DNA of 64,000 nucleotides from positions 2,505,487 through 2,569,486 of the forward strand of contig NC_018704.1 in assembly GCF_000307165.1 (NCBI RefSeq), given 5' to 3'. Positions 1 through 8,721 of the stretch are shown here, piece after piece (position 1 is the stretch's first letter; each line of letters opens with the position of its first letter). The notes under the pieces were generated by a model that searched no databases, was not told the origin of the DNA, and saw nothing but the letters and a program-made list of their open reading frames with translations. The translations under genes were made by a program, and so were the position numbers. This stretch comes from Amphibacillus xylanus NBRC 15112. Its GTDB lineage: Bacteria > Bacillota > Bacilli > Bacillales > Amphibacillaceae.

Positions 1-1106
1 GCATATATTACCTTTACATTATTTAATCTTGATTTAATATTATTGAATACAATCTTCTGCTGAAAAGGAGTAAACCTTCGTAGCATCTCAATAAATTCAA
101 TAATTACCTCAACACTAATAAATGGTTTTGTAGAATAGTTAAAGCTATTATTAACAAAAGTCCCTATTAATTGCGCGTTATCTTGTATTAGATATTCCAA
201 TGCACTATCTTCAACTATTTTTAATAGACCTTTCATAATTTCATCTTCATTTTCTAGTGGTTTATAATCTGAAGTAAAATGGTTTACAGCGGCCATCAAA
301 TTATCTGCAAATGTAGTATATATTTGTCTGTCCTCATCTGAGAACATTTCAGTAATCAATTGACTACTATAAACTTCTCTTAATACAGATTTAAAATCAC
401 TAAATCTCTCAGCTCTAGAAATCTCAGTCATTTTCTTTAGTATTGTCTTATGCTTAAATCTTTCAATCTCATTACTTAATAATTGAGTAAATAGACTCCC
501 AATATAAAAAATCTCTGTTTGGTGATCATACAATGAACCATTTTGGATTTCTTCAGGATGATTACTATATGGCCAGTTTAATACTATACTATGTCCTCCT
601 ATTTCATTAGCATCTAGCTTTTTACCAAATCCAAAGTCAATTACTTTCACATTATTATTTTCATCAATTAATATATTTGAAGGTTTTATATCTCTATGTA
701 AAACTTTTATCTTTTCTAAATAAGCGAAGGCTTCCAAGACTTCCACAAATATCTTTTCCCAAGGTTTTTGAGAACTTATTGGATTATACTGATCAATCGG
801 AATACCATTAATAAATTCCATTTCAATATAACCCGTTTTGTATTCAGGATATAAATAATAATTGTATATCCTCACAATGTTAGGATGTGAAACTTTAAAA
901 AGTATTTTAATTTCATTAATGAATCTACCAAAGCCATCTTCTGTATCATTCTCGAACACTGGATTATACTTTTTTATAGCAAATAAAGTATCTGTTAGTT
1001 CCTCTTTAAACAATTCTGTCTGCCCTGTACCCCCATTCCCTAGATTTCTTACATATTCTAATGATTTTATTTTATCAAATTCAACTACTTGTCCTTCTTT
1101 CAACAA
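1..1106 (-). CDS. Serine/threonine protein kinase-like protein, 3' end outside window
   Basis: The minus strand is open from a TTG at 1106 (a second TTG follows at once; AAAGGAG lies 6 bases upstream) to the window edge, giving about 368 residues. A eukaryotic-type kinase fold is readable in order: a Gly-rich loop (LGNGGTGQTELF), the ATP-binding Lys in FAIKKY, the catalytic loop HRDIKPSNIL and the metal-binding IDFG. The part after the kinase lobe (about residues 200-368) is helical-looking and I do not recognise it. No transmembrane or PASTA segment is visible, so it is not a PrkC-type cell-wall kinase. It lies just downstream of a broken type I restriction gene, which suggests a defence or accessory island. 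That role is inference from position only; the kinase assignment itself rests on several motifs in correct order. Confidence 0.85.
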   Translation of the reverse strand, partial: MLKEGQVVEFDKIKSLEYVRNLGNGGTGQTELFKEELTDTLFAIKKYNPVFENDTEDGFGRFINEIKILFKVSHPNIVRIYNYYLYPEYKTGYIEMEFINGIPIDQYNPISSQKPWEKIFVEVLEAFAYLEKIKVLHRDIKPSNILIDENNNVKVIDFGFGKKLDANEIGGHSIVLNWPYSNHPEEIQNGSLYDHQTEIFYIGSLFTQLLSNEIERFKHKTILKKMTEISRAERFSDFKSVLREVYSSQLITEMFSDEDRQIYTTFADNLMAAVNHFTSDYKPLENEDEIMKGLLKIVEDSALEYLIQDNAQLIGTFVNNSFNYSTKPFISVEVIIEFIEMLRRFTPFQQKIVFNNIKSRLNNVKVIY

Positions 1107-1188
1107 AGTAATCTCTCCTTTTTGGATATTTGAGTCTAAATTAAATTACGTACTGTTTATTTTTCTACAGATTGTCATGGTATAAAAA

Positions 1189-1246
1189 AATGCCAGTCAT
1201 CCAAAAAAGGTTTATCCACTAAACTCTTTCTAAAATGACTGACATT
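1189..1246 (-). terminator. Rho-independent terminator after the hsdR remnant
   Basis: Arms AATGCCAGTCAT (1189-1200) and ATGACTGACATT (1235-1246) pair with one mismatch around a loop of about 34 bases. On the minus strand a T-run follows the stem. It lies directly after the hsdR stop codon and separates it from the kinase gene. Confidence 0.75.
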
Positions 1247-1251
1247 CGCTG

Positions 1252-2398
1252 TTATAATCTATATTCACCTTTTGATTCCGCTGCCTGCTGTATATCCCAA
1301 TCCCTTACTTCTGTATGCTCCGCCATCAACTCCGCTTGATGCATAACAGTATCTAATGCCTTTTTTGCTTGATCTGGTGGATAGTCATACTTTCTTAATA
1401 GTCTCTTAATGATTCTCCTCATACCTGCACGTGCGCTTTTTCTTACATGCCAATCTATCGTCATGTTACGTCTGATTGCTTGCGTTAACTCATTAGCTAT
1501 TTTAAGCAATACCTCATCATCCATTAACTCTTTTACAATAGATTCAGAAGTTAAAGCGTCGTAGAATGCAATCTCATCATCATCAAGCCCAAGATCTTCT
1601 TCCTCTTGGCGAGCTTTTTTCATGTCTTTAGCCATTTGAATTAATTCTTCCATTACTTCGGCATTGGTAATGGCTTGATTTTTATATTTATTCAATGATT
1701 GCTTTAGCTTTTCTGAGTATTTTTGGGATTTTACAAGATTGCGTTTTTCCATTGTCTTAATATTGCCTTCAAGCAATTTTTTAAGCATCTCAACGGCTAG
1801 GTTTTTATGTTCGTATGAACGCACTTCTTCTAAAAATTCCTCTGATAAGATGGAAACATCAGGATGTTTCAAGCCCATTACTTCAAAAACATCTACAGCT
1901 TCTTCTGAGATAATGGAGCGTTCGCGTAATTGGCTTACACGAGCTTCTACTTCTTTCTTTGACTTACGCTTTGGCTGTTTTTCTTGGAGTTTGTTTAAAC
2001 TCGCTTTAACAGCTTTAAAATAACTGACTTCCAGAGCAACCTCTTTTCCCTCATCTGTTGCCGCACAAAGTGAGTGAGCTTTCGCTAGTTCTGTTGCTAT
2101 CTGTTTGCATTCCTTTTGTACCTTTTCATTCTTACCAAAGATAACATTCATTCCACCAGTAATTGCACGAATACGTCCAGCTTGTGAAGTCCTCATATAT
2201 GCAGAGTAGTCATAGCCATGCATTATATCTTGAAGTATCTCTAACTTCTCTTTCATAACTGCAACTGCAGCAGATGTATCAATACCTGTTGTTTTCTTAT
2301 CGCTATCCGTATACTGTTATAATACTTTGTTTAATCTATCTAATATACCAATGCAATCAATGACAACTCCACCTTATCTACCACAATTTTTGCCTCTA
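1252..2398 (-). pseudogene. hsdR: Remnant of type I restriction enzyme HsdR (C-terminal part), with in-frame stops
   Basis: The open part, 1252-2256, encodes 334 residues resembling the helical C-terminal region of HsdR subunits (DUF3387-like), including the signature-like stretches MTIDWHVRKSARAGM and LLRKYDYPPDQ. In the same frame upstream of its first ATG the homology continues (QYTDSDKKTTGIDTSAAVAV, GGVVIDCIGILDRLNKVL) but is broken by TAA codons at about 2317-2319 and 2374-2376. The homology begins exactly at the rlmH stop codon. The nuclease and DEAD-box motor domains (about 700 residues) are absent, and no hsdM or hsdS lies nearby. The 334-residue ORF could still be made as a fragment, since its first Met sits where native HsdR has VAVM, but it cannot be a working restriction subunit. 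Confidence 0.8.
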
Positions 2399-2407
2399 TT
2401 TGTGGTA
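2379..2407. repeat. Short inverted repeat at the rlmH 3' end (possible att site)
   Basis: TACCACAA (2379-2386) and TTGTGGTA (2400-2407) form an inverted repeat with a 13-base spacer that contains the rlmH stop codon (2396-2398). The right arm codes for the Tyr-His-Lys end of RlmH. In staphylococci the 3' end of rlmH (orfX) is the integration site of SCC elements. Here non-core DNA begins exactly at this point, but only one end is in view, so the att assignment is inference. Confidence 0.4.
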
Positions 2408-2875
2408 CGGTTCCCCCCTATTTATCCTAAATGCTCTATATACCTGTTCTAACAACACTAGTCGCATGAGTTGATGTGGTAATGTCATTTTTGAAAATGA
2501 TAGGGCATAGTCACTTCGTTTCATTACCGCTTCACTTAAGCCTAACGATCCGCCAATCACAAAAGCAATTTTACTTTTTCCATGTGTAGCTAGCTCGTCT
2601 AGCTGGCTTGCAAGTTGTTCAGAAGAAAGTTGCTTGCCTTCGATTTCTAATGTGATCACATAGGTGTCAGCTGGTATTTTTGCTAAAATTCGCTCACCTT
2701 CTTTGTCCTTGACCGCTTGCATTTCTGCTTCTGATAAAGTTTCTGGTGCTTTCTCATCAGCAACTTCGACTAATTTTAAGTTTGCATATGATTTGAGTCG
2801 CTTTGCATATTCGTCAATTCCGAGTTTTAAATATTTTTCTTTTAGTTTTCCGACACTGATAATTGTGATATTCAT
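2396..2875 (-). CDS. rlmH: 23S rRNA (pseudouridine1915-N3)-methyltransferase RlmH
   Basis: At 159 residues it is full length for RlmH, a SPOUT-fold dimer that uses SAM to methylate pseudouridine 1915 in helix 69 of 23S rRNA on the 70S ribosome. The knot region is visible as [14 protein letters not shown] (about 103-116) and the strongly conserved tail [18 protein letters not shown]...GEPYHK closes the protein. It lies downstream of the wal/htrA block as in other bacilli, here separated from it by about 19 kb of other genes. Its last codons form one arm of an inverted repeat and accessory DNA begins immediately after the stop. Identification is firm. Confidence 0.97.
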   Translation of the reverse strand: MNITIISVGKLKEKYLKLGIDEYAKRLKSYANLKLVEVADEKAPETLSEAEMQAVKDKEGERILAKIPADTYVITLEIEGKQLSSEQLASQLDELATHGKSKIAFVIGGSLGLSEAVMKRSDYALSFSKMTLPHQLMRLVLLEQVYRAFRINRGEPYHK

Positions 2876-3002
2876 TTATTTCCTCGCTATTTGTCATTTC
2901 TTGTTTGTCTTTAATTATTATTGTACCACTAAAATCCATTATTTCCACATTATCATTAGTTTTTCCATGCACTTTTGCATATACGAGTGGGAATTATCCT
3001 CA

Positions 3003-3053
3003 TTCAGAAATATTTTCTGAATAATCAATCCTTTTAATTGAGAATCGTTATCA
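3003..3053 (+). promoter_or_regulatory. Palindrome and Fur-like box upstream of the reductase gene
   Basis: A palindrome with 8-base arms (TTCAGAAA / TTTCTGAA, 3003-3021, centre TAT) is followed by TGAGAATCGTTATCA (3039-3053), which matches the 15-base Fur consensus TGATAATNATTATCA at 12 of the 14 defined positions. Both lie within 105 bases of the next start codon. Fur control is inferred from the match alone. Confidence 0.45.
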
Positions 3054-3104
3054 TTTGTTGTATATTAGGGTTTACTCTTTAATATCATTGTTTGGGGGGA
3101 ATGG

Positions 3105-3812
3105 ATGATGAAAATATATTGGACTAAAATAAATGAGATTATTGATGAGACAGCAGAGATTAAGACGTTTTTACTCGACTGTCCGGAAGATTTTGATTGG
3201 GAAGAAGGTGCACATACGCACTTTGCGCTCAAAGGTTTCAATGAGGGAGAGCGTCCAAATCGTAGTCTTGTCAGACATATGTCGATTTCAACTTTACCAA
3301 GTGAAAAGTCAATTGGCATTACGACGCGCATTCGTAAAGATTGTTCTGAGTTTAAATCCATTTTGAGAACATATGAACATGGTCAGGAAGTGGCTTTATT
3401 CAAGACACATTCGAATGTACCTTTAAGACGCGAGCAAAAAAATATTTACCTTTTATCATCTGGGGTCGGACTGGCTACATTTAGGCCGCTCGTATTAGAA
3501 TATTTCAACCGTCCCGATGGCGTGAAACATGTTCATTCACTCAATGTTGATTCAGGAAGACAATTCTTATTTACCGATCTTTTTAAATCATCGTCTGAGA
3601 AAAAATTCACCTCACAGTTTGTGGATAATCGAGTGGATTACTATCGTGAAGTAGAAAAGCTTGCGTCTGATCAGGATGGACTATTCTATGTTGTTGGAAG
3701 TGATGAATTCTTGCTTCAGAATATTGACTTATTACGTATGAATGGCATTAAGGCAAATCAGATTATACTTGATAAGCATAAGCGAAGAGTTCCAGAGTTC
3801 TTAACGTTTTAA
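3105..3812 (+). CDS. FAD/NAD(P)-binding ferredoxin reductase-like protein
   Basis: At 235 residues it covers the FAD-binding barrel plus NAD(P)-binding half of the ferredoxin-NADP reductase superfamily, with no ferredoxin domain attached. Visible motifs are RHMSIST (about 57-63; the RxxS flavin-contact strand), SSGVGLATFRPLV (about 117-129; the GTGIAPFRS-like nucleotide loop) and FYVVGSDEFL near the C terminus. The start is one of two consecutive ATGs (3105 or 3108) behind GGGGGGA. A Fur-like box upstream hints that it may supply electrons for iron release or Fe-S work, but the substrate is unknown. It could equally be a general flavin reductase. The next gene, a CoA-disulfide reductase, has its own RBS 135 bases downstream. 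Confidence 0.75.
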   Translation: MMKIYWTKINEIIDETAEIKTFLLDCPEDFDWEEGAHTHFALKGFNEGERPNRSLVRHMSISTLPSEKSIGITTRIRKDCSEFKSILRTYEHGQEVALFKTHSNVPLRREQKNIYLLSSGVGLATFRPLVLEYFNRPDGVKHVHSLNVDSGRQFLFTDLFKSSSEKKFTSQFVDNRVDYYREVEKLASDQDGLFYVVGSDEFLLQNIDLLRMNGIKANQIILDKHKRRVPEFLTF

Positions 3813-3946
3813 CAATTTATCAGGTAGGGTTGTTGTCTTCACGGTCTTGATAAACTATATAACTTGAACAATGTTTGGTACAATATTAGTAAGCAATAAT
3901 AGGGATATGACAATTGCTATCTTGAACAATCTGAGGAGGGTTATAG

Positions 3947-5284
3947 TTGAAATATGTCATTATTGGTGGTGTAGCTGCGGGGATGAGTGCAGCGATGGAG
4001 ATTTACCGAACAGATGATTCAGCTGATATAACTGTACTTGAGCGTGGGCAAGATTATTCTTACGGGCAATGTGGTTTGCCTTATGTCGTCAATGATTTGA
4101 TTTCCTCAACTGACAAAGTCATTGCACGTACTGTTGAGGATTTTAGAAATAAGTATCAAATTAATGCACGAACAAATACGATTGTCATAGATGTCAACGT
4201 TGATCATCAGGAAGTTATTGCAATCGATACAGTTACAAATGAAGAGTTTACAGTTGCTTATGATCGACTGTTAATTGCGACAGGGGCAGATCCGATTAAA
4301 CCGAACTGGGATGGGATTGATTTAGAGGGGATTCATACGTTTAAAACCATTACCGACACCAATAATTTGCTGAGTGATCTTACTGATGGCGTTAAGCAAG
4401 TGACAGTTATCGGGGCTGGTTACATCGGACTTGAATTGGCGGATGCTTTAAAGTCACGAGGACTTGATGTCAGACTCATTCAACGTGAAGATCAAGTGGC
4501 TGAAATTTTTGATCGTGATATGGCTGTGCTTGTTCAAAACGAAGCAGAAAAGCAAGGGATAGAGATTATTTTAGAGGAAACGGTAAAAGGTTTTTCAGGA
4601 AATGATCGTGTCGAGGCCGTTATGACGGATAAGCAGACGTATCCAACTGATCTTGTCCTGTTAGCCATTGGGGTGAAACCTAATACTGAATTTCTAAACG
4701 ATACCGGGATTCATATATTACCTAACGGTGCACTGATTGTGAATGCTTATCAAGAGACATCGATTAAACATATCTATGCAGCAGGAGATTGTGCTACTCA
4801 TTACCACCGAATAAAGCAGCAACACGATTATATCCCTCTAGGGACAACTGCCAACAAGCAAGGACGGATTGCTGGTGCGAATATGGCAGGGCGTCGGATT
4901 GCCTTTAAAGGTGTAGTTGGTTCGTCGATTATAAAGTTTTTTGATTTATCGTTAGGACGTACAGGGTTAAATGAAAATGAAGCGAAACAGCTTAATTTAC
5001 CGTATACCATTATTTCAAGTGTAGCAAATTCTCACGCTGGCTATTATCCAGGTGCAGAAAAGCTTAATTTGAGATTGATCTATCATACTGAAACAAAACA
5101 GTTACTTGGTGGTCAAATCATTGGTAAAAAAGGTGTCGATAAACGAATTGACGTTTTAGCAACAGCACTTTATGCTGAGTTAACCATGTCTCAGCTACTT
5201 GATCTCGATTTAAGTTATGCACCACCTTATAACGGTGCTTGGGATCCAATTCAGCAATTGGTAAGAAAATCAGGATTAGGTTGA
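3947..5284 (+). CDS. cdr: CoA-disulfide reductase / NADH oxidase family flavoenzyme
   Basis: A 445-residue pyridine-nucleotide disulfide reductase of the single-cysteine class. The FAD-binding GGVAAGMSAA is at 7-16 and the active-site motif SYGQCGLPY places the redox Cys at residue 42, as in CoA-disulfide reductase and in NADH oxidases and peroxidases of the same family. A second dinucleotide motif (VIGAGYIGLELA) lies near 155 and AAGDC near 277. The start is TTG at 3947 behind GAGGAGGG. The conserved C-terminal tyrosines of CoA-disulfide reductases appear to be present (LSYAPPYNGAWDPIQ), favouring reduction of CoA disulfide with NAD(P)H, a thiol-redox role in the cytoplasm. NADH oxidase activity cannot be excluded from sequence. 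Confidence 0.85.
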   Translation: MKYVIIGGVAAGMSAAMEIYRTDDSADITVLERGQDYSYGQCGLPYVVNDLISSTDKVIARTVEDFRNKYQINARTNTIVIDVNVDHQEVIAIDTVTNEEFTVAYDRLLIATGADPIKPNWDGIDLEGIHTFKTITDTNNLLSDLTDGVKQVTVIGAGYIGLELADALKSRGLDVRLIQREDQVAEIFDRDMAVLVQNEAEKQGIEIILEETVKGFSGNDRVEAVMTDKQTYPTDLVLLAIGVKPNTEFLNDTGIHILPNGALIVNAYQETSIKHIYAAGDCATHYHRIKQQHDYIPLGTTANKQGRIAGANMAGRRIAFKGVVGSSIIKFFDLSLGRTGLNENEAKQLNLPYTIISSVANSHAGYYPGAEKLNLRLIYHTETKQLLGGQIIGKKGVDKRIDVLATALYAELTMSQLLDLDLSYAPPYNGAWDPIQQLVRKSGLG

Positions 5285-5422
5285 TTTTGCAACGTGCTTC
5301 TCCATCTGAAGCATGAGTTACGCTCCACCAAATGGATGAAATAAATTCATTCATAAGTCTGTTTTTATTTTCCATTTATTTCGCTATGATTGAATTATCA
5401 TAGTCGCAGAGGATGTGGAAAA

Positions 5423-5569
5423 ATGAAACGACTAAAGCGAAAACTCAATCAATTTAAACAAATCATGTATTACCGGCTGAGTCGTAATAATGACCACTGT
5501 GTCATCGAGCGCAGGTTAGCCAGCTATTATCAAGATCGACAAGTGCAACGGATTAGGCAGCTGTTTTAG
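5423..5569 (+). CDS. Small basic protein of unknown function (48 aa)
   Basis: ATG at 5423 follows AGAGGATGTGG at a usable distance and opens a 48-residue frame ending with TAG at 5567. The protein is strongly basic (MKRLKRKLNQ start, many Arg and Lys) and has no signal peptide or membrane segment. I recognise no family. It stands alone between cdr and a bidirectional terminator. Arg-rich composition with a plausible RBS makes it more likely real than chance, but it has no supporting context. Confidence 0.4.
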   Translation: MKRLKRKLNQFKQIMYYRLSRNNDHCVIERRLASYYQDRQVQRIRQLF

Positions 5570-5803
5570 TGTTTATTTTTTTGAATGGTCCAAACCACGA
5601 CCTCACACAAAGTTAATCGAGATCTTGTAGGCTCTGGTTTTAGTCATGAGTTAGTTGCCTTCGAGCCTCATGCTCCAGTTGCTAGGAAATTAACACCTGC
5701 TGAATACACATTTTCAGAAAGGCAAGGTACTTTAATTGTCTACTTTAGCTATTTCATTCATGTCCATGAAAACTAAACTATCGTGGCAACCAATATAAAA
5801 ATA

Positions 5804-5878
5804 TAAAAAAGCATGAGTTTCTGATAATATCCCTTAAGGTAAGTATAGGGATGTTATCAATAAAACTCATGCTTTTTG
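5804..5878. terminator. Long bidirectional stem-loop terminator
   Basis: AAAAAAGCATGAGTTT on the left pairs with AAACTCATGCTTTTT on the right, extended by TGATAATATCCCT and AGGGATGTTATCA. The stem ends in A-runs and T-runs on both sides, so it can stop transcripts from either direction before the convergent CorC-type gene. Confidence 0.8.
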
Positions 5879-5896
5879 CTAGATGTTATTTAAGTC

Positions 5897-7225
5897 TTAT
5901 AAGTTTGATTCTTCGTTTTCTTCTAGAACTTTTACCGTTACGGATTCAATCCGATTTTCTTCTACACTGTTTACTTTAAAATGTAGATTTTTATAAGTAA
6001 ATGTCGGCCTTTCATGTTCTGCAAGGATATAACCGAGCTGATCAATTAGAAAACCACTTACTGTATCGTAGTCATCGATTGGTAAACCCACCTTTAGAAT
6101 GTCTTCAAGCTCCCATAGTCGATATGTGCCTTTCATCTTATATTCATTAGCAGATACTTGTGTAATTTCCTCATCAATGAATCCTGGTTCAATACTCTCA
6201 CTAGAGATTTCTCCAACGATTTCCTCGATCACATCTTCAATCGTCACTAAACCTTCTGTCCCACCAAATTCATCAAGAACGATTGCGATATGAATATTAT
6301 TTTTTCTCATATTCGCAAACAAGACATCTATTGTTTGAACTTGAAGTGTAAAATACGGTTCTCTAATAACTTGCTTTAAATGAAAGGTTTCACTCGCTCC
6401 TCTTTTAATGTAAGGGAACAAATCTTTTACATGTAAAATTCCAATAATATTATCAATTGATTCTTCATATACCGGAAAACGTGTAAATCTATATTGATCA
6501 ATAATGCTTAATACCTCATCAAATGAAAGATCGATCGAAAGTGCCGTCATTTCAGTACGGTGTGTTGTGATATCCGAGACATACTTATCGTTAAATTCGA
6601 AGACATTTTCAATCATTGTTTTTTCTGTCTGGTTAATCATTCCGCTATCGCCACTAATATCAACCATCATCCGAATATCTTCTTCTGTTGCTTCTTCACT
6701 TTTAGCATTTGGGTCAATACCCATCATTTTTAATATCGCATTGATCGAAAATGTTAAAAACTTTACGATCGGTAAACAAATTTTTGCTAGAAGTGAGATA
6801 GGACCAACAGCAAATTTTGATATTTGGTCTGCCTTTTGTAAGGCCAATTGCTTTGGAACGAGTTCTCCAAATACTAATGTAAAATAAGATAAAATAATTG
6901 TAATCACGACAACAGAAATTGTGTGTAGCACGCTTAAAGACATTGGTGCACCTAAATCAAAGATAAACTGTGCTAATGGCTCAGCAAAGAAATCAGCTGC
7001 AAAAGCACTTGATAAAAATCCAGCTAAAGTGATACCAATTTGAATCGTGCTAAGAAACAAGCTCGGATTAGATGTTAATTTATATAGTTTCTTTGCCTTT
7101 TTATCACCGGCTTCTGCCTTTCGTTTTATTTTATTAGCATTCACGTTTACAAAGGCAAGCTCAGATGCTGCAAAAAATGCATTGATTAAAATCAATACAA
7201 TCAGTGTGATTATTGCTACTGTCAA
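5897..7225 (-). CDS. CNNM/CBS/CorC_HlyC membrane protein (hemolysin C-like)
   Basis: 442 residues with the standard order: an N-terminal CNNM (DUF21) membrane domain with about four hydrophobic segments (residues 3-170), a CBS pair (about 205-325, with HRTEMTALS and LVTIEDVIEEIVGEI), and a C-terminal CorC_HlyC domain (about 345-430). Such proteins are linked to Mg2+ or Co2+ homeostasis as exporters or regulators in the cytoplasmic membrane. The hemolysin name is historical. Length is normal. It is monocistronic, convergent with the upstream plus-strand genes and divergent from the T-box locus. The transported ion cannot be told from sequence. Confidence 0.88.
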   Translation of the reverse strand: MTVAIITLIVLILINAFFAASELAFVNVNANKIKRKAEAGDKKAKKLYKLTSNPSLFLSTIQIGITLAGFLSSAFAADFFAEPLAQFIFDLGAPMSLSVLHTISVVVITIILSYFTLVFGELVPKQLALQKADQISKFAVGPISLLAKICLPIVKFLTFSINAILKMMGIDPNAKSEEATEEDIRMMVDISGDSGMINQTEKTMIENVFEFNDKYVSDITTHRTEMTALSIDLSFDEVLSIIDQYRFTRFPVYEESIDNIIGILHVKDLFPYIKRGASETFHLKQVIREPYFTLQVQTIDVLFANMRKNNIHIAIVLDEFGGTEGLVTIEDVIEEIVGEISSESIEPGFIDEEITQVSANEYKMKGTYRLWELEDILKVGLPIDDYDTVSGFLIDQLGYILAEHERPTFTYKNLHFKVNSVEENRIESVTVKVLEENEESNL

Positions 7226-7504
7226 AGATTAAACCCCCGTTTTTAATTAAAAAAATTAAGTAGGTATCAGTTTACCCACATAGAATAAATTATAGCATTT
7301 ATTTTTTTTGTTTACATTTTTAGTGTAGCAAAGTAATGTAAATTTACTGTAAAGTTCCACATGTATGAGTACTCTTCTAGTTTAGTCCAACCAAATTATT
7401 AATTTTAGTAATATTAAAAAATTCTAAAAATTTTTAAAAAAGACTTGCTTTTTAATTTTTGCTCGCCTATAATAAATCCAAGTTCACAAATTATTCAAAT
7501 TTTT

Positions 7505-7817
7505 TTAAAAGCTATGATTAGGGAAAGTAAGTATTTTAACGTTTTTCAAAAGAGAGCTTCGGTAGCTGAAAAGAAGCAAAAATGTAGATACTGAAAATGG
7601 CCTATGAGCTGGGGGCTGAACGTATAGTCATCTATACAAGTAAGTCACTTCCGAGTGTGGGGACTCGTTACCAAAACCAAAGTATAAAAGCCTATTTTAC
7701 TGGGTGGAGTACTTATAGAGGCTATTTGTGTAAGCAAATAGTAAACTAAGGTGGTACCGTGTTGATATTAAACCCAACGCCCTTATTGTTCTTAACGGAG
7801 CAATAGGGGCGTTTTTT
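7505..7817 (+). promoter_or_regulatory. T-box riboswitch, methionine-specific
   Basis: The leader has the T-box sequence AAGGTGGTACCGTG (7748-7761) and a terminator (AACGCCCTTATTGTT / AGCAATAGGGGCGTT, then T-run, about 7776-7817). The stem I landmark GAGCTG is at 7605-7610. Aligning spacing with the well-known tyrS leader (six bases between specifier codon and GAGCTG) puts the specifier at ATG, 7597-7599. The TGGT of the bulge pairs with an ACCA tRNA end, agreeing with the A discriminator of tRNA-Met. Two independent sites thus agree on methionine. Uncharged tRNA-Met would turn on the downstream SAM hydrolase gene and probably the transporter. Confidence 0.93.
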
Positions 7818-7849
7818 AATCTTTTTAAATTCGAAAGGGGCATGACACA

Positions 7850-8707
7850 ATGAGTAATTTATTAGTTTTTCAATCTGACTTTGGATTAGTAGACGGGGCT
7901 GTCAGTGCTATGTATGGTGTAGCAAAATCAGTCAGTCTTGATTTACAATTATATGATGTTACCCATGAAATTCCGGCTTATAATATTTTTGAGGCATCTT
8001 ATCGCCTCTATCAAAGTACTTCTTATTGGCCTGAGGGGACAGTATTTGTTTCAATTGTCGATCCGGGTGTAGGGTCTGATCGTTTAAGTGTTGTGGCAAA
8101 AACAAATGATAATCAGTATATCGTTACTCCTGATAATGGGACACTGACACATTTGGCACAATCTGTAGGTCTAAGTGAAGTAAGAGAAATAGATGAGAAG
8201 GTCAATCGGTTACCACGCTCATATGAATCATATACTTTCCATGGTCGGGATGTATATGCTTATACTGGTGCAAGACTTGCATCTAATACAATTACTTTTG
8301 AAGAAGTCGGACCAAAGCTTGACGTCGACCAAATCATCCAATTAGAAACACCACAAGTAGAGATTGAAAATCGGGTCATTAAGGGAACTATTGATATTTT
8401 AGATGTCCGATTTGGAAACCTCTGGACGAATATTAATAAAGCGTATTTCGAACAAGAGGGTATCCAATATGGAGATACATTAGAAGTATCCATTTATGAT
8501 CAAAATCGTCAAATTTATAAAAACGTCATGTCATTTGGTAAATCATTTGCAGACACTCAAGTTGGTGAACCGTTACTATATGTTAATTCACTAGAGAAAA
8601 TAGGCGTTGCTTTAAATCAAGGTTCATTCGCTGATGCGTATCACATTAAAACAGGCTTACACTCAAAAATCCAAATTCGTAAAGCCGCTAAAATCGTTTA
8701 TAGTTAA
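7850..8707 (+). CDS. S-adenosyl-L-methionine hydroxide adenosyltransferase (DUF62)
   Basis: 285 residues of the DUF62/fluorinase-like family, which splits SAM with an activated water into adenosine and L-methionine. The Asp-Arg-His set of the family is visible: D71 in VDPGVGSDR, R78, and H131 in FHGRD, with the spacing expected for hydrolases. The N-terminal SDFG (9-12) is the usual SAM-site motif. There is no signal peptide, so it is cytoplasmic. It is the first gene after a methionine T-box and is followed by ECF transporter genes, suggesting that SAM cleavage here serves methionine recovery. RBS GAAAGGGG precedes the ATG. Confidence 0.92.
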   Translation: MSNLLVFQSDFGLVDGAVSAMYGVAKSVSLDLQLYDVTHEIPAYNIFEASYRLYQSTSYWPEGTVFVSIVDPGVGSDRLSVVAKTNDNQYIVTPDNGTLTHLAQSVGLSEVREIDEKVNRLPRSYESYTFHGRDVYAYTGARLASNTITFEEVGPKLDVDQIIQLETPQVEIENRVIKGTIDILDVRFGNLWTNINKAYFEQEGIQYGDTLEVSIYDQNRQIYKNVMSFGKSFADTQVGEPLLYVNSLEKIGVALNQGSFADAYHIKTGLHSKIQIRKAAKIVYS

Positions 8708-8721
8708 AACATTATATATAA

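Noticed and set aside
3065..3361. Minus-strand ORF over the reductase gene
   Set aside because: Shadow of the real plus-strand gene, which has clear flavoprotein motifs and an RBS.
5585..5776. 63-residue plus-strand ORF
   Set aside because: No convincing RBS, no recognisable pattern and unusual composition; it sits in a gap ending with a terminator and is most likely a chance frame.
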